A stretch of DNA of 64,000 nucleotides from Kosakonia sp. BYX6 (GCF_038449125.1 NZ_CP151800.1:592406-656405); one strand, 5' to 3'. Numbered from the stretch's first letter, positions 13,228-25,429 are shown. Notes: generated by a model not told the origin, from the letters alone. Numbers and translations are program-made.

Positions 13228-15159
13228 ATGGCGAAAAACCTAATACTCTGGCTGGTCATTGCCGTCGTGCTGATGTCAGTATTCCAGAGCTTTGGGCCCA
13301 GCGAGTCTAATGGCCGCAAGGTGGATTATTCTACCTTCCTGCAAGAGGTCAACCAGGACCAGGTTCGCGAAGCGCGTATCAACGGACGTGAGATCAACGT
13401 TACCAAGAAAGATAGTAACCGTTACACGACTTACATCCCGGTCAACGATCCTAAACTGCTCGACAACCTGCTGACCAAAAACGTCAAGGTTGTGGGTGAA
13501 CCGCCTGAAGAGCCAAGCCTGCTGGCTAACATCTTCATTTCCTGGTTCCCTATGCTGTTGCTGATTGGGGTCTGGATTTTCTTCATGCGCCAAATGCAGG
13601 GCGGCGGTGGCAAAGGTGCCATGTCGTTCGGCAAGAGCAAGGCGCGTATGCTCACGGAAGATCAGATCAAAACGACTTTCGCTGACGTTGCTGGTTGCGA
13701 CGAAGCTAAAGAAGAAGTAGGCGAACTGGTTGAGTATCTGCGTGAGCCGAGCCGTTTCCAGAAATTGGGCGGTAAAATCCCGAAAGGCGTCCTGATGGTC
13801 GGCCCTCCGGGTACGGGTAAAACGCTGCTGGCGAAAGCTATCGCCGGTGAAGCGAAAGTGCCGTTCTTTACAATTTCAGGTTCTGACTTTGTTGAAATGT
13901 TCGTCGGTGTGGGCGCATCTCGTGTGCGTGACATGTTTGAACAAGCCAAGAAGGCCGCACCGTGCATTATCTTCATCGATGAAATCGACGCCGTAGGTCG
14001 CCAGCGTGGCGCTGGTCTGGGCGGCGGTCATGATGAACGTGAACAAACGCTGAACCAGATGCTGGTAGAAATGGATGGCTTCGAAGGTAACGAAGGTATT
14101 ATCGTTATCGCCGCAACCAACCGTCCGGACGTGCTTGACCCTGCGCTGCTGCGTCCAGGCCGTTTTGACCGTCAGGTCGTTGTTGGTCTGCCGGATGTTC
14201 GCGGTCGCGAGCAGATCCTGAAAGTTCATATGCGCCGTGTGCCGCTGTCGCCGGATATCGATGCTGCAATCATTGCACGCGGTACACCGGGTTTCTCCGG
14301 TGCCGATCTGGCGAACCTGGTCAACGAAGCTGCGCTGTTTGCTGCCCGTGGTAACAAACGTGTTGTTTCCATGGTCGAGTTCGAAAAAGCGAAAGACAAA
14401 ATCATGATGGGTGCGGAACGTCGCTCCATGGTGATGACGGAAGCGCAGAAAGAGTCCACCGCTTATCACGAAGCGGGCCACGCTATTATTGGTCGACTGG
14501 TGCCGGAACACGATCCGGTGCACAAAGTGACGATCATTCCGCGCGGTCGTGCGCTGGGTGTGACGTTCTTCCTGCCGGAAGGTGATGCAATCAGCGCCAG
14601 CCGTCAGAAACTAGAGAGCCAGATTTCAACGCTGTACGGCGGCCGCCTGGCAGAAGAGATCATCTACGGTGTTGAGCATGTTTCCACCGGTGCGTCGAAC
14701 GACATTAAAGTCGCGACAAACCTGGCGCGCAACATGGTTACGCAGTGGGGCTTCTCTGACAAACTCGGTCCGCTGCTGTATGCCGAAGAAGAGGGCGAAG
14801 TTTTCCTCGGCCGCTCCGTCGCGAAAGCAAAACATATGTCCGATGAGACTGCGCGTATCATCGACCAGGAAGTGAAAGCGCTGATTGAACGTAACTACAA
14901 TCGTGCGCGTCAGATCCTGAACGACAACATGGATATTCTGCATGCGATGAAAGATGCTCTGATGAAATATGAGACCATCGACGCACCGCAGATTGATGAC
15001 CTTATGTCCCGTCGCGACGTACGTCCGCCGGCTGGCTGGGAAGATCCAGGCGCGAACAATTCTGATAGCAATGGTACCCCGCGCGCGCCGCGTCCGGTTG
15101 ATGAACCGCGTACGCCTAACCCGGGCAACACCATGTCAGAACAGCTGGGCGACAAGTAA
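13228..15159 (+). CDS. ftsH: FtsH, membrane AAA+ zinc metalloprotease
   Basis: Hexameric inner-membrane protease that degrades LpxC, sigma-32, SecY and other targets. The 643-residue form starts at ATG 13228. An in-frame TTG at 13219 (three extra residues) is closer to an AGG ribosome site, so the true start is open. Two transmembrane helices (about 5-25 and 97-120) flank a periplasmic domain. Then come Walker A GPPGTGKT, Walker B IIFIDEID, the second-region-of-homology arginines, and the zinc site HEAGH near residue 414. The C-terminal tail is Pro/Asn-rich. Confidence 0.97.
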   Translation: MAKNLILWLVIAVVLMSVFQSFGPSESNGRKVDYSTFLQEVNQDQVREARINGREINVTKKDSNRYTTYIPVNDPKLLDNLLTKNVKVVGEPPEEPSLLANIFISWFPMLLLIGVWIFFMRQMQGGGGKGAMSFGKSKARMLTEDQIKTTFADVAGCDEAKEEVGELVEYLREPSRFQKLGGKIPKGVLMVGPPGTGKTLLAKAIAGEAKVPFFTISGSDFVEMFVGVGASRVRDMFEQAKKAAPCIIFIDEIDAVGRQRGAGLGGGHDEREQTLNQMLVEMDGFEGNEGIIVIAATNRPDVLDPALLRPGRFDRQVVVGLPDVRGREQILKVHMRRVPLSPDIDAAIIARGTPGFSGADLANLVNEAALFAARGNKRVVSMVEFEKAKDKIMMGAERRSMVMTEAQKESTAYHEAGHAIIGRLVPEHDPVHKVTIIPRGRALGVTFFLPEGDAISASRQKLESQISTLYGGRLAEEIIYGVEHVSTGASNDIKVATNLARNMVTQWGFSDKLGPLLYAEEEGEVFLGRSVAKAKHMSDETARIIDQEVKALIERNYNRARQILNDNMDILHAMKDALMKYETIDAPQIDDLMSRRDVRPPAGWEDPGANNSDSNGTPRAPRPVDEPRTPNPGNTMSEQLGDK

Positions 15160-15190
15160 GTTCTCCGCTGTTGATGATCAGTACTTAACG

Positions 15191-15222
15191 AAACCCTGGG
15201 GCTTGCTCCGGGGTTTTTCTTT
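15191..15222 (+). terminator. Terminator of ftsH
   Basis: Stem AAACCCTGGGG / CTCCGGGGTTT followed by TTCTTT, 31 bases after the ftsH stop and before folP. Confidence 0.82.
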
Positions 15223-15256
15223 ATCGCATAACCGCAATATTTCAGGGACTTTCGTC

Positions 15257-16105
15257 ATGAAACTTCATGCCCAGGGCTCCACGCTTGAGCTGTCTCATCC
15301 TCATGTCATGGGGATCCTTAACGTTACGCCAGACTCGTTTTCTGACGGCGGTACGCATAACACGCTGGTTGAGGCGGTCAAACACGCAAACTTGATGATC
15401 AACGCGGGTGCGACGATTGTGGACATCGGCGGAGAATCCACCCGTCCCGGTGCGGCAGATGTCAGCGTGGAAGAAGAGCTTGCTAGAGTGATTCCGGTCG
15501 TAGAAGCAATTGCGCAGCGCTTTGAGGTGTGGATTTCTGTTGATACCTCGAAGCCTGAAGTGATCCGCGAAGCCGCGCATGTTGGGGCGCATATCATCAA
15601 TGATATTCGCTCGCTGACGGAACCCGGCGCGCTGGAGGCTGCCGCACAGACTGGCTTACCGGTCTGCCTGATGCATATGCAAGGGCAGCCGAAAACTATG
15701 CAGGAAGCCCCAAAATATGCTGATGTGTTTGCCGATGTGAACCATTTTTTCACCGAACATATTACGCGCTGCGAACGTGCGGGGATCGCAAAAGAGAAAT
15801 TGTTGCTCGACCCTGGATTCGGTTTCGGTAAGAATCTCACCCACAATTATGCGCTGCTTGCCCGGTTATCTGAATTTCACCATTTCGGCTTACCGTTGCT
15901 GGTAGGAATGTCACGCAAATCGATGGTTGGGCAATTGCTGAATGTTGGGCCGTCCGAGCGCTTAAGTGGCAGCCTGGCGTGTGCGGTGATCGCCGCAATG
16001 CAAGGTGCGCAGATTATTCGTGTTCATGATGTAAAAGAAACGGTTGAAGCTATGCGGGTGGTGGAAGCCACACTGTCAGCGAAGGAAAATAAACGCTATG
16101 AGTAA
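15257..16105 (+). CDS. folP: FolP, dihydropteroate synthase
   Basis: Joins p-aminobenzoate to dihydropterin diphosphate in folate synthesis; the sulfonamide target. It has 282 residues. The conserved loops are present: [32 protein letters not shown] and the RSMI-type [10 protein letters not shown]. The start at 15257 gives the family N terminus; extending upstream would run into ftsH. It overlaps the start of glmM by eight bases, indicating coupled translation. No change at the sulfonamide-site Phe and Pro of VTPDSFSD is visible. Confidence 0.97.
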   Translation: MKLHAQGSTLELSHPHVMGILNVTPDSFSDGGTHNTLVEAVKHANLMINAGATIVDIGGESTRPGAADVSVEEELARVIPVVEAIAQRFEVWISVDTSKPEVIREAAHVGAHIINDIRSLTEPGALEAAAQTGLPVCLMHMQGQPKTMQEAPKYADVFADVNHFFTEHITRCERAGIAKEKLLLDPGFGFGKNLTHNYALLARLSEFHHFGLPLLVGMSRKSMVGQLLNVGPSERLSGSLACAVIAAMQGAQIIRVHDVKETVEAMRVVEATLSAKENKRYE

Positions 16106-17435
16106 TCGTAAATATTTTGGCACTGATGGCATTCGTGGCCGAGTTGGCGACGCACCGATCACCCCTGATTTCGTACTGAAACTGGGTTGGGCCGCAGGGA
16201 AAGTTCTGGCGCGCCACGGCTCGCGTAAAATCATTATCGGCAAAGATACCCGTATCTCTGGCTATATGCTGGAGTCCGCGCTGGAGGCAGGTCTTGCAGC
16301 CGCCGGGCTTTCCGCATCATTTACTGGCCCAATGCCAACCCCGGCGGTGGCCTATCTGACTCGCACATTCCGCGCCGAGGCGGGAATTGTGATTTCAGCT
16401 TCCCATAACCCGTTTTATGACAACGGCATCAAATTCTTCTCTATTGATGGCACTAAACTGCCGGATGCGGTTGAAGAAGCCATCGAAGCTGAGATGGAAA
16501 AAGAGCTGACCTGTGTGGATTCCGCCGAGCTTGGCAAAGCAAGCCGCATTGTCGACGCCGCAGGCCGTTACATTGAGTTTTGCAAAGCAACCTTCCCGAA
16601 TGAACTCAGCCTCAATGGCCTAAAAATCGTTGTCGATTGTGCCAATGGCGCGACCTACCACATTGCGCCGAACGTTTTCCGTGAGCTGGGCGCAAAAGTG
16701 ATTGCGATGGGATGCGAGCCGGACGGTGTAAACATCAATGAAAAATGCGGCGCGACTGATGTAAACGCGTTGCAGCAGCGAGTGCAGGCAGAGAAAGCGG
16801 ATTTGGGCATCGCTTTTGATGGTGATGGCGACCGCGTCATCATGGTTGACCACGAAGGTAATAAGGTCGATGGCGATCAGATCATGTACATCATCGCACG
16901 CGAAGGGTTACGTCAGGGGCAACTGCGCGGTGGTGCTGTGGGCACATTGATGAGCAACATGGGTCTGGAACTGGCGCTTAAGCAGTTGGGAATTCCGTTC
17001 GCGCGCGCGAAAGTGGGTGACCGCTACGTGCTCGAAAAAATGCAGGAAAAAGGCTGGCGCATCGGCGCCGAAAACTCAGGCCACGTGATTCTGCTGGATA
17101 AAACCACTACCGGTGATGGCATTGTCGCAGGCTTGCAGGTTGTGGCGGCGATGGTGCGTAACCATATGACTTTGCATGATCTGTGCAGTGGTATGAAAAT
17201 GTTCCCGCAGGTGCTGGTCAATGTGCGTTTCACGGCAGGCAAGGGCGATCCGCTCGAAGATGAAACAGTAAAAGTGGTAACAGCAGACGTTGAAGCGACG
17301 CTCGGTAACCGTGGGCGTGTGCTATTGCGTAAGTCTGGCACAGAGCCATTAATTCGCGTCATGGTCGAAGGTGAAGATGAGACGCAAGTGATAGCGCTGG
17401 CAAATCGCATCGCGGACGCAGTCAAAGCCGTATAA
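16098..17435 (+). CDS. glmM: GlmM, phosphoglucosamine mutase
   Basis: Interconverts glucosamine-6-phosphate and glucosamine-1-phosphate on the way to UDP-GlcNAc. The 445-residue length is that of E. coli. The phosphorylated active-site Ser102 is in [12 protein letters not shown], the metal loop is FDGDGDRV, and the sugar- and phosphate-binding loops are GAENSGH and RKSGTEP. The start [14 protein letters not shown] at 16098 lies within the end of folP. Confidence 0.98.
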   Translation: MSNRKYFGTDGIRGRVGDAPITPDFVLKLGWAAGKVLARHGSRKIIIGKDTRISGYMLESALEAGLAAAGLSASFTGPMPTPAVAYLTRTFRAEAGIVISASHNPFYDNGIKFFSIDGTKLPDAVEEAIEAEMEKELTCVDSAELGKASRIVDAAGRYIEFCKATFPNELSLNGLKIVVDCANGATYHIAPNVFRELGAKVIAMGCEPDGVNINEKCGATDVNALQQRVQAEKADLGIAFDGDGDRVIMVDHEGNKVDGDQIMYIIAREGLRQGQLRGGAVGTLMSNMGLELALKQLGIPFARAKVGDRYVLEKMQEKGWRIGAENSGHVILLDKTTTGDGIVAGLQVVAAMVRNHMTLHDLCSGMKMFPQVLVNVRFTAGKGDPLEDETVKVVTADVEATLGNRGRVLLRKSGTEPLIRVMVEGEDETQVIALANRIADAVKAV

Positions 17436-17452
17436 TTGCGTGATAAGTGACT

Positions 17453-17478
17453 AAAAAGGCAGCTGTTGCTGTCTTTTT
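17453..17478 (+). terminator. Terminator of folP-glmM
   Basis: Stem AAAAAGGCAGC / GCTGTCTTTTT (one G-T pair) with a four-base loop. Confidence 0.82.
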
Positions 17479-17542
17479 GTTAGCCGGACTTCGCAGTTTT
17501 GCTGTTTTTTTCCGCACTTGATAAAATGCACTGAAATTGCCC

Positions 17543-17571
17543 TTGCGAAGGTCATTCGCTTTGGTTAGTAT
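17543..17571 (+). promoter_or_regulatory. Sigma-70 promoter for secG-leuU
   Basis: TTGCGA and TAGTAT with a 17-base spacer, about 90 bases ahead of secG. Confidence 0.5.
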
Positions 17572-17662
17572 TCACACCCGCTTCAGTGGGAAAGCAAGAA
17601 ACATCCCACTTTTATTGGTTTGAAGCATTGGCTGCGGCAACCCCGCAAGGAACAGGTTGATT

Positions 17663-17992
17663 ATGTACGAAGCTCTTTTAGTAGTTTTCCTTATTGTGGC
17701 GCTGGCTCTTGTAGGCCTGATCATGCTGCAGCAAGGTAAAGGCGCTGACATGGGAGCCTCCTTTGGCGCTGGTGCGTCAGGTACGCTGTTCGGTTCAAGT
17801 GGTTCTGGTAACTTCATGACTCGTGCAACTGCTGTGCTGGCAACTCTGTTCTTTATTATTAGCCTTGTGTTGGGCAACATTAACAGCAACAAAACCAATA
17901 AAGGAAGCGAGTGGGAAAATCTGAGCGCACCGGCGAAGACTGAGCAAACTCAGCCAGCTCCGGCGCAGCCGACCAGCGATATCCCGCAATAA
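17663..17992 (+). CDS. secG: SecG, SecYEG translocon subunit
   Basis: Small inner-membrane subunit that assists SecA-driven protein export. It has 109 residues: a first transmembrane helix at about 2-22, the conserved cytoplasmic loop QQGKGADMGASFGAGAS, a second helix at about 52-73, and a polar Gln/Pro-rich tail. The start at 17663 gives the family N terminus MYEALLVVFL. The leuU tRNA follows ten bases later and is probably in the same transcript. Confidence 0.96.
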   Translation: MYEALLVVFLIVALALVGLIMLQQGKGADMGASFGAGASGTLFGSSGSGNFMTRATAVLATLFFIISLVLGNINSNKTNKGSEWENLSAPAKTEQTQPAPAQPTSDIPQ

Positions 17993-18001
17993 GTAAGTCG
18001 T

Positions 18002-18088
18002 GCCGAGGTGGTGGAATTGGTAGACACGCTACCTTGAGGTGGTAGTGCCCGATTGGGCTTACGGGTTCAAGTCCCGTCCTCGGTACCA
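18002..18088 (+). tRNA. leuU: tRNA-Leu (anticodon GAG)
   Basis: An 87-base class II tRNA with acceptor GCCGAGG / CCTCGGT, an encoded CCA end, a long variable arm and anticodon GAG at 18036-18038. It matches E. coli leuU in position, right after secG. A degenerate copy of its 3' end occurs at 19854-19880. Confidence 0.97.
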
Positions 18089-18096
18089 ACATTCCG

Positions 18097-18128
18097 AAAA
18101 AAAGACATCGTAAGATGTCTTTTTTTTC
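18097..18128 (+). terminator. Terminator of secG-leuU
   Basis: Stem AAAAAAAGACATC / GATGTCTTTTTTTT with a GTAA loop and a long T-run. Confidence 0.9.
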
Positions 18129-18176
18129 GTCTGTACTTTCTGTCTGCGGCATAAATACCTACGCTTCGCAGCCAAT

Positions 18177-18201
18177 AAAAAAGCGCCCCGAGGCGCTTTT
18201 T
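18177..18201 (-). terminator. Terminator of argG
   Basis: Stem AAAAAGCGCC / GGCGCTTTTT with a CCGA loop, 16 bases beyond the argG stop on the minus strand. Confidence 0.87.
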
Positions 18202-18216
18202 GCATGTCTGGAGCGA

Positions 18217-19599
<1,383 letters not shown>

Positions 19600-19644
19600 T
19601 TAACAGCCACGCCATGCTATTTGTGCCATTCGACCAAGATGAAC

Positions 19645-19683
19645 AGTGAATGGTTATGCAAAATAAATGAGTTTTCATTTAAT
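19645..19683 (-). promoter_or_regulatory. Pair of ARG boxes, ArgR operator of argG
   Basis: Two 18-base imperfect palindromes at 19645-19662 and 19666-19683 fit the ARG box pattern (three mismatches each or fewer in the conserved positions). They are separated by exactly three bases, the spacing usual for hexameric ArgR binding. They lie about 80-120 bases upstream of the argG start. Arginine-dependent repression is inferred. Confidence 0.75.
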
Positions 19684-19816
19684 CATCTTTTGGTAGAGAC
19701 CGAAAGAGAAGAGTGCAATTTTCATTACGATATTGAAGGAAAACGCGCATCGCTTGCTTAAAAACTATTCCAATAAAATGCATACCCGCGGCGCACGGGA
19801 TGCTAAGTGTAGACGG

Positions 19817-19846
19817 TTGACAGATCGTTATGTTTATCAATATACT
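19817..19846 (+). promoter_or_regulatory. Promoter of the metY-rimP-nusA-infB operon
   Basis: A consensus TTGACA box and TATACT box with an 18-base spacer, 92 bases ahead of the metY tRNA. It is the strongest sigma-70 match in this gap. Confidence 0.75.
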
Positions 19847-19853
19847 GCAAGCC

Positions 19854-19880
19854 GGTTTTACGTCCCGTCTTCGGTACCAA
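19854..19880 (+). repeat. Degenerate copy of a tRNA-Leu 3' end
   Basis: These 27 bases match the T-arm and acceptor 3' end of the upstream leuU tRNA at 23 positions, including GTCCCGTC, TCGGTACCAA and the encoded CCA. No other tRNA part is present. The copy starts at about the predicted transcription start of the metY operon. It could be the scar of an old tRNA-targeted integration or of a local rearrangement. Confidence 0.6.
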
Positions 19881-19937
19881 ATCCCAGCATTATTTGCAAA
19901 TTCACGCTCAACCGGGTAGAATTTGCCACGTTTCAGG

Positions 19938-20014
<77 letters not shown>

Positions 20015-20137
20015 CTTTCCCTAAGTGTTCTTTTTCAAATATACTATGAAGACTTAACGCCTTCGTCGCTGGATTTGAAAAAAATACTCATGGAAGGTTC
20101 TCCAGGCCGCAGTTGCGGCTATAGGGTTCAGTTATTT

Positions 20138-20165
20138 AAAGCCCCGATTTATCGGGGTTTTTTGT
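20138..20165 (+). terminator. Attenuator hairpin between metY and rimP
   Basis: GCCCCGAT / ATCGGGGT stem followed by a T-run, 58 bases ahead of rimP. It should separate the tRNA from the protein-coding part of the operon, with partial readthrough. Confidence 0.78.
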
Positions 20166-20222
20166 TATCTGAGTACGAAATAACTGGGCTATACGCCCTT
20201 TTTTTATGTCTTGGGGGTGGAC

Positions 20223-20675
20223 TTGTCCACATTAGAGCAAAAATTAACAGAGATGATTACGGCACCGGTTGAAGCACTGGGCTATGAGCTGGTCGGTATC
20301 GAATTTGTGCGCGGTCGCACATCTACGCTGCGCATCTATATTGATAGTGAAGATGGCATCAATGTTGATGATTGCGCTGATGTCAGCCACCAGGTCAGTG
20401 CGGTACTGGATGTAGAAGATCCGATTACCGTAGCTTACAACCTGGAGGTTTCCTCACCAGGTCTTGAGCGTCCTTTGTTTACGGCTGAGCACTATGCGCG
20501 CTTTAAGGGCGACGAAGTCTCGCTGGTTCTGCGTATGGCGGTTCAGAATCGCCGTAAATGGCAGGGCATCATTAAAGATGTCGATGGCGAGATGATCACC
20601 GTTACGGTCGAAGGTAAAGATGAAGTGTTCGCATTGAGCAATATCCAGAAAGCGAACCTGGTCCCCCACTTTTAA
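20223..20675 (+). CDS. rimP: RimP, 30S ribosome maturation factor
   Basis: Needed for 30S subunit maturation, assisting uS12 and head-domain assembly. It has 150 residues starting [11 protein letters not shown]. The start is TTG at 20223, preceded by GGGGGTG; no ATG is available near the family N terminus. An earlier TTG at 20211 would overlap that ribosome site. The conserved core [13 protein letters not shown] and the C-terminal SH3-like half are present. Spacing to nusA is 28 bases. Confidence 0.95.
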   Translation: MSTLEQKLTEMITAPVEALGYELVGIEFVRGRTSTLRIYIDSEDGINVDDCADVSHQVSAVLDVEDPITVAYNLEVSSPGLERPLFTAEHYARFKGDEVSLVLRMAVQNRRKWQGIIKDVDGEMITVTVEGKDEVFALSNIQKANLVPHF

Positions 20676-20703
20676 CAGTCTGGATTGAGGTGAAAGGCCC
20701 CCA

Positions 20704-22191
20704 ATGAACAAAGAAATTTTGGCTGTTGTTGAAGCTGTTTCTAACGAAAAGTCGCTTCCGCGTGAAAAAATCTTTGAAGCGCTGGAAAGTGCTCTGGCTA
20801 CAGCAACCAAGAAAAAATACGAACAAGAGATTGATGTGCGCGTAAGCATCGATCGTAAAAGTGGTGATTTTGACACCTTCCGTCGTTGGCTCATTGTTGA
20901 AGAAGTTACTCAGCCAACGCGTGAAATCACCCTCGAGGCGGCACGTTATGAAGATGAAAGCCTGAATCTTGACGATTACGTTGAAGATCAGATCGAATCT
21001 GTGACGTTTGACCGCATCACCACTCAAACCGCTAAGCAAGTTATCGTACAAAAAGTACGTGAAGCTGAGCGCGCAATGGTTGTCGATCAGTTCCGTGAAC
21101 ACGAAGGTGAAATCATCACCGGCGTGGTCAAAAAAGTGAACCGCGACAACATTACACTCGACCTCGGCAACAATGCCGAAGCCGTGATTTTGCGCGAAGA
21201 TATGCTGCCACGCGAAAACTTCCGTCCGGGCGACCGTATTCGCGGTGTGTTGTATGCCGTGCGTCCAGAAGCACGCGGTGCGCAGCTGTTCGTGACGCGT
21301 TCCAAACCGGAAATGCTGATCGAACTGTTCCGCATTGAAGTACCGGAAATCGGCGAAGAAGTCATCGAAATTAAAGCCGCTGCCCGCGATCCGGGTTCAC
21401 GCGCCAAAATCGCAGTGAAGACCAACGATAAACGTATCGATCCGGTCGGTGCATGCGTTGGTATGCGCGGTGCTCGCGTTCAGGCGGTTTCGACTGAGCT
21501 CGGCGGTGAGCGTATTGATATCGTGCTGTGGGACGACAATCCTGCTCAGTTCGTTATCAATGCAATGGCACCGGCTGATGTCGCTTCTATCGTAGTGGAT
21601 GAAGACAAACACACGATGGATATCGCGGTTGAAGCGGGCAACCTGGCGCAGGCGATTGGCCGTAACGGCCAGAACGTGCGCCTCGCGTCTCAGCTGAGCG
21701 GCTGGGAACTCAACGTAATGACCGTTGAGGACCTGCAGTCCAAGCATCAGGCTGAGGCTCATGCAGCGATTGATACCTTTACTCGCTACCTGGATATCGA
21801 CGAAGATTTCGCCACTGTCTTGGTTGAAGAAGGTTTCTCAACGCTGGAAGAACTGGCCTATGTGCCAATCAAAGAGCTGCTGGAAATCGATGGTCTGGAC
21901 GAAGATACCGTCGAAGCCCTGCGTGATCGTGCGAAAAATGCATTGACCACCCTGGCGCTGGCGCAGGAAGAAAGTTTGGGTAATAAAGAACCCGCTGAAG
22001 ACCTGCTTAACCTGGAAGGTCTGGATCGTGCATTGGCTTTCAAACTGGCTGCTCGTGGTGTTTGTACGCTGGAAGACCTCGCCGAGCAAGGTGTAGATGA
22101 CCTGAGCGATATCGAAGGGTTAACCACCGAGAAAGCAGGTGAGCTCATCATGGCCGCACGTAATATTTGCTGGTTTGGTGACGAAGCGTAA
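20704..22191 (+). CDS. nusA: NusA, transcription termination/antitermination factor
   Basis: RNA polymerase-binding factor that modulates pausing, intrinsic and Rho-dependent termination and antitermination. It has 495 residues. Domains in order are the N-terminal RNAP-binding domain (1-130), S1 (about 135-200), KH1 and KH2 (about 200-345, with [12 protein letters not shown] and [12 protein letters not shown]), and two acidic C-terminal repeats (about 360-420 and 435-490). The second acidic repeat contacts the alpha CTD in E. coli. It is followed by infB after 24 bases. Confidence 0.98.
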   Translation: MNKEILAVVEAVSNEKSLPREKIFEALESALATATKKKYEQEIDVRVSIDRKSGDFDTFRRWLIVEEVTQPTREITLEAARYEDESLNLDDYVEDQIESVTFDRITTQTAKQVIVQKVREAERAMVVDQFREHEGEIITGVVKKVNRDNITLDLGNNAEAVILREDMLPRENFRPGDRIRGVLYAVRPEARGAQLFVTRSKPEMLIELFRIEVPEIGEEVIEIKAAARDPGSRAKIAVKTNDKRIDPVGACVGMRGARVQAVSTELGGERIDIVLWDDNPAQFVINAMAPADVASIVVDEDKHTMDIAVEAGNLAQAIGRNGQNVRLASQLSGWELNVMTVEDLQSKHQAEAHAAIDTFTRYLDIDEDFATVLVEEGFSTLEELAYVPIKELLEIDGLDEDTVEALRDRAKNALTTLALAQEESLGNKEPAEDLLNLEGLDRALAFKLAARGVCTLEDLAEQGVDDLSDIEGLTTEKAGELIMAARNICWFGDEA

Positions 22192-22215
22192 TAAACTGTA
22201 GCAGGAAGGAACAGC

Positions 22216-24930
22216 ATGACAGATGTAACCGTAAAAACGCTGGCCGCTGAGATTCAAACCTCTGTGGACCGCCTGGTACAGCAATTTGCTGATGCAGGGA
22301 TCCGCAAGTCCGCTGAAGATTCAGTGACGGCACAAGAAAAGCAGACGCTATTAGCGCATTTGAACCGTGAACACGGCTCCTCGCCTGATAAGCTGACGCT
22401 GCAGCGCAAAACGCGCAGCACATTAAATATTCAGGGCACCGGCGGTAAAAGTAAATCGGTGCAGATCGAAGTCCGTAAAAAGCGCACCTTTGTAAAACGC
22501 GATCCACAAGAGGCTGAACGTCTCGCTGCGGAAGAAGAGGCGATGCGTGAAGCGGAAGAGAAGGCCCGTCGTGAAGCAGAGGATGCCGCTGAGCGAGAAG
22601 CCGAGGAAAAAGCCAAGCGTGAGGCCGAAAGTCGCCTGAAACGTGAGGCTGAAGAAAAAGCTAAACGCGATAATGCTGAAAATGCAAAACGCGAGGCTGC
22701 GGAAAATAGCAAAGTGAGCAACCAACAATCTGACGAAATGACCAGAGCAGCCCAGACGGATAAAGCCCGTCGTGAAGCCGAAGCGCAAGAACTCAAGCGC
22801 AAAGCGGAAGAAGAGGCTCGTCGTAAACTGGAAGAAAACGCACGTCGCGTAGCGGAAGAAGCTCGTCGTATGGCAGAACAAAATGAAAATGGCTGGGTTG
22901 CTGCCAGCACTGAAGAAGAAGAGACAACTGGCGATTATCATGTAACCACTTCCCAGCATGCGCGTCAGGCGGAAGATGATAACGATCGCGAAGTTGAAGG
23001 TGGTCGTAGTCGTACCCGTACCGCTAAAGCGCCGCGTCCGAAGAAAGGTAACAAGCACTCGGAAAGCAAAGCTGACCGTGAAGAAGCGCGTGCAGCGGTT
23101 CGCGGTGGTAAAGGCGGCCGTCAGCGTAAAGGCTCTTCTCTGCAACAGGGCTTCCAGAAACCGGCTCAGGCTGTTAACCGTGACGTTGTAATCGGCGAAA
23201 CCCTGACCGTTGGCGAGCTGGCTAACAAAATGGCAGTCAAAGGCTCTCAGGTCATCAAAGCGATGATGAAACTGGGTGCAATGGCCACCATCAACCAGGT
23301 TATCGACCAGGAAACCGCGCAGCTGGTTGCGGAAGAAATGGGTCACAAAGTTATCCTGCGTCGTGAAAACGAGCTGGAAGAAGCGGTAATGAGCGACCGT
23401 GACACAGGTGCAGCGGTAGAATCGCGCGCGCCGGTTGTGACCATCATGGGGCACGTTGACCACGGTAAAACCTCTCTGCTGGACTACATTCGTTCAACGA
23501 AAGTGGCTTCCGGTGAAGCGGGTGGCATTACTCAGCACATCGGTGCTTACCATGTTGAAACCGACAACGGTATGATCACCTTCCTGGATACCCCAGGCCA
23601 CGCCGCGTTTACCGCAATGCGTGCTCGTGGTGCTCAGGCAACGGATATCGTTGTACTGGTTGTTGCTGCAGATGATGGCGTGATGCCGCAGACCATCGAA
23701 GCTATCCAGCACGCGAAAGCGGCGCAGGTGCCGGTTGTAGTTGCAGTCAACAAAATTGATAAACCGGAAGCCGATCCGGATCGCGTTAAGAACGAACTCT
23801 CTCAGTACGGCATCATCCCGGAAGAGTGGGGCGGCGAAAGCCAGTTCGTACACGTATCTGCGAAAGCCGGTACCGGTATCGACGAGCTGCTGGATGCTAT
23901 CCTGCTGCAGGCCGAAGTCCTGGAACTGAAAGCCGTACGTAAAGGTATGGCGAGTGGTGTGGTCATCGAATCCTTCTTGGATAAAGGTCGTGGTCCGGTT
24001 GCTTCCGTACTGGTTCGTGAAGGTACGCTGCATAAAGGCGACATTGTTCTGTGTGGCTTCGAGTATGGGCGTGTCCGTGCGATGCGTGACGAACTTGGTC
24101 GCGAAGTGACTGAAGCGGGTCCGTCTATTCCGGTGGAAATTCTCGGTCTGTCCGGCGTTCCGGCAGCAGGTGACGAAGCGACAGTGGTACGTGACGAGAA
24201 GAAAGCGCGTGAAGTGGCTCTGTATCGTCAGGGTAAATTCCGCGAAGTCAAACTGGCGCGTCAGCAGAAATCCAAACTGGAAAACATGTTTGCCAACATG
24301 ACCGAAGGCGAAGTTCACGAAGTGAACATCGTACTGAAGGCCGATGTTCAGGGTTCTGTGGAAGCGATTTCCGACTCGTTGCTGAAACTGTCTACTGACG
24401 AAGTGAAAGTGAAGATCGTGGGTTCCGGCGTAGGTGGTATCACCGAAACAGACGCGACTCTTGCTGCTGCGTCCAACGCGATTCTGGTTGGCTTCAACGT
24501 GCGTGCCGATGCCTCTGCGCGTCGCGTGATCGAAGCGGAAGGTCTGGATCTGCGTTACTACTCCGTCATCTATAACCTGATCGACGAAGTGAAAGCGGCG
24601 ATGAGCGGTATGCTCTCTCCGGAACTGAAACAGCAGATCATCGGCCTGGCCGAAGTTCGCGATGTGTTCAAATCACCGAAGTTCGGTGCGATCGCAGGCT
24701 GTATGGTTACCGAAGGTGTCGTCAAACGTCACAACCCAATCCGCGTTCTGCGTGACAACGTGGTTATCTATGAAGGTGAGCTGGAATCTCTGCGCCGCTT
24801 CAAAGATGACGTTAACGAAGTCCGTAACGGTATGGAATGTGGTATCGGCGTGAAGAACTACAATGACGTACGCACTGGCGATATGATCGAAGTATTCGAA
24901 ATTATCGAAATCCAGCGCACCATCGAATAA
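22216..24930 (+). CDS. infB: IF2, translation initiation factor 2
   Basis: GTPase that brings fMet-tRNA to the 30S subunit and promotes subunit joining. It has 904 residues, about 14 more than E. coli. The long N-terminal part (to about 390) is made of charged, Ala/Arg/Glu-rich helical repeats. The G domain has G1 [10 protein letters not shown]3 DTPGH and G4 NKID, and domains II-IV follow. As in E. coli, in-frame internal starts exist: GTG at 22714 (codon 167) and ATG at 22738 (codon 175), which would give the shorter IF2 forms. Confidence 0.98.
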   Translation: MTDVTVKTLAAEIQTSVDRLVQQFADAGIRKSAEDSVTAQEKQTLLAHLNREHGSSPDKLTLQRKTRSTLNIQGTGGKSKSVQIEVRKKRTFVKRDPQEAERLAAEEEAMREAEEKARREAEDAAEREAEEKAKREAESRLKREAEEKAKRDNAENAKREAAENSKVSNQQSDEMTRAAQTDKARREAEAQELKRKAEEEARRKLEENARRVAEEARRMAEQNENGWVAASTEEEETTGDYHVTTSQHARQAEDDNDREVEGGRSRTRTAKAPRPKKGNKHSESKADREEARAAVRGGKGGRQRKGSSLQQGFQKPAQAVNRDVVIGETLTVGELANKMAVKGSQVIKAMMKLGAMATINQVIDQETAQLVAEEMGHKVILRRENELEEAVMSDRDTGAAVESRAPVVTIMGHVDHGKTSLLDYIRSTKVASGEAGGITQHIGAYHVETDNGMITFLDTPGHAAFTAMRARGAQATDIVVLVVAADDGVMPQTIEAIQHAKAAQVPVVVAVNKIDKPEADPDRVKNELSQYGIIPEEWGGESQFVHVSAKAGTGIDELLDAILLQAEVLELKAVRKGMASGVVIESFLDKGRGPVASVLVREGTLHKGDIVLCGFEYGRVRAMRDELGREVTEAGPSIPVEILGLSGVPAAGDEATVVRDEKKAREVALYRQGKFREVKLARQQKSKLENMFANMTEGEVHEVNIVLKADVQGSVEAISDSLLKLSTDEVKVKIVGSGVGGITETDATLAAASNAILVGFNVRADASARRVIEAEGLDLRYYSVIYNLIDEVKAAMSGMLSPELKQQIIGLAEVRDVFKSPKFGAIAGCMVTEGVVKRHNPIRVLRDNVVIYEGELESLRRFKDDVNEVRNGMECGIGVKNYNDVRTGDMIEVFEIIEIQRTIE

Positions 24931-24949
24931 TCAACGCGATAACGCAACG

Positions 24950-24979
24950 TAGGCCGGGTAAGCGAAGCGCCATCCGGCA
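24950..24979. repeat. REP (palindromic unit) between infB and rbfA
   Basis: Palindromic GCCGGGTAAGCGAAGCGCCA plus ATCCGGC, a typical enterobacterial REP. It lies within the operon and may stabilise the upstream mRNA 3' end. Confidence 0.8.
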
Positions 24980-24988
24980 AGCAATATC

Positions 24989-25011
24989 AAAAGGGGCTAC
25001 GGCCCCTTTTT
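24989..25011 (+). terminator. Hairpin with T-run between infB and rbfA
   Basis: Stem AAAAGGGGC / GCCCCTTTTT with a short TACG loop, only 16 bases before the rbfA start. It looks like an intrinsic terminator inside the operon, so downstream genes need readthrough or another promoter. Confidence 0.72.
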
Positions 25012-25027
25012 AGTCTGGAGAATTATT

Positions 25028-25429
25028 ATGGCGAAAGAATTTGGTCGCCCGCAGCGCGTATCTCAGGAATTGCAAAAAGAGATCGCAATTATCCTGCAGC
25101 GTGAAATCAAAGATCCGCGTCTGGGTATGATGACTACCGTTTCCGGGGTCGAAGTTTCTCGCGATCTGGCTTATGCCAAAGTGTTTGTTACCTTCCTCAA
25201 CGACAAAGATGAAGCGTCTGTAAAAGCAGGCATCAAGGCGTTGCAGGATGCATCTGGTTTTATCCGCACCTTGCTGGGTAAAGCGATGCGTTTGCGTATC
25301 GTGCCTGAACTGACGTTCTTCTACGACAACTCCTTGGTCGAAGGGATGCGCATGTCCAACCTGGTGACCAGCGTGGTGAAACACGATGATGAACGTCGTG
25401 TTAACCCGGACGACAGCAAGGAGGACTGA
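25028..25429 (+). CDS. rbfA: RbfA, ribosome-binding factor A
   Basis: Cold-inducible factor for 30S maturation that binds near helix 1 of 16S rRNA. It has 133 residues, as in E. coli. The KH-like fold segment [19 protein letters not shown] and [14 protein letters not shown] are conserved. The ribosome site is TGGAGAAT. Its stop overlaps the truB start (TGATG), so translation is coupled. Confidence 0.96.
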   Translation: MAKEFGRPQRVSQELQKEIAIILQREIKDPRLGMMTTVSGVEVSRDLAYAKVFVTFLNDKDEASVKAGIKALQDASGFIRTLLGKAMRLRIVPELTFFYDNSLVEGMRMSNLVTSVVKHDDERRVNPDDSKED

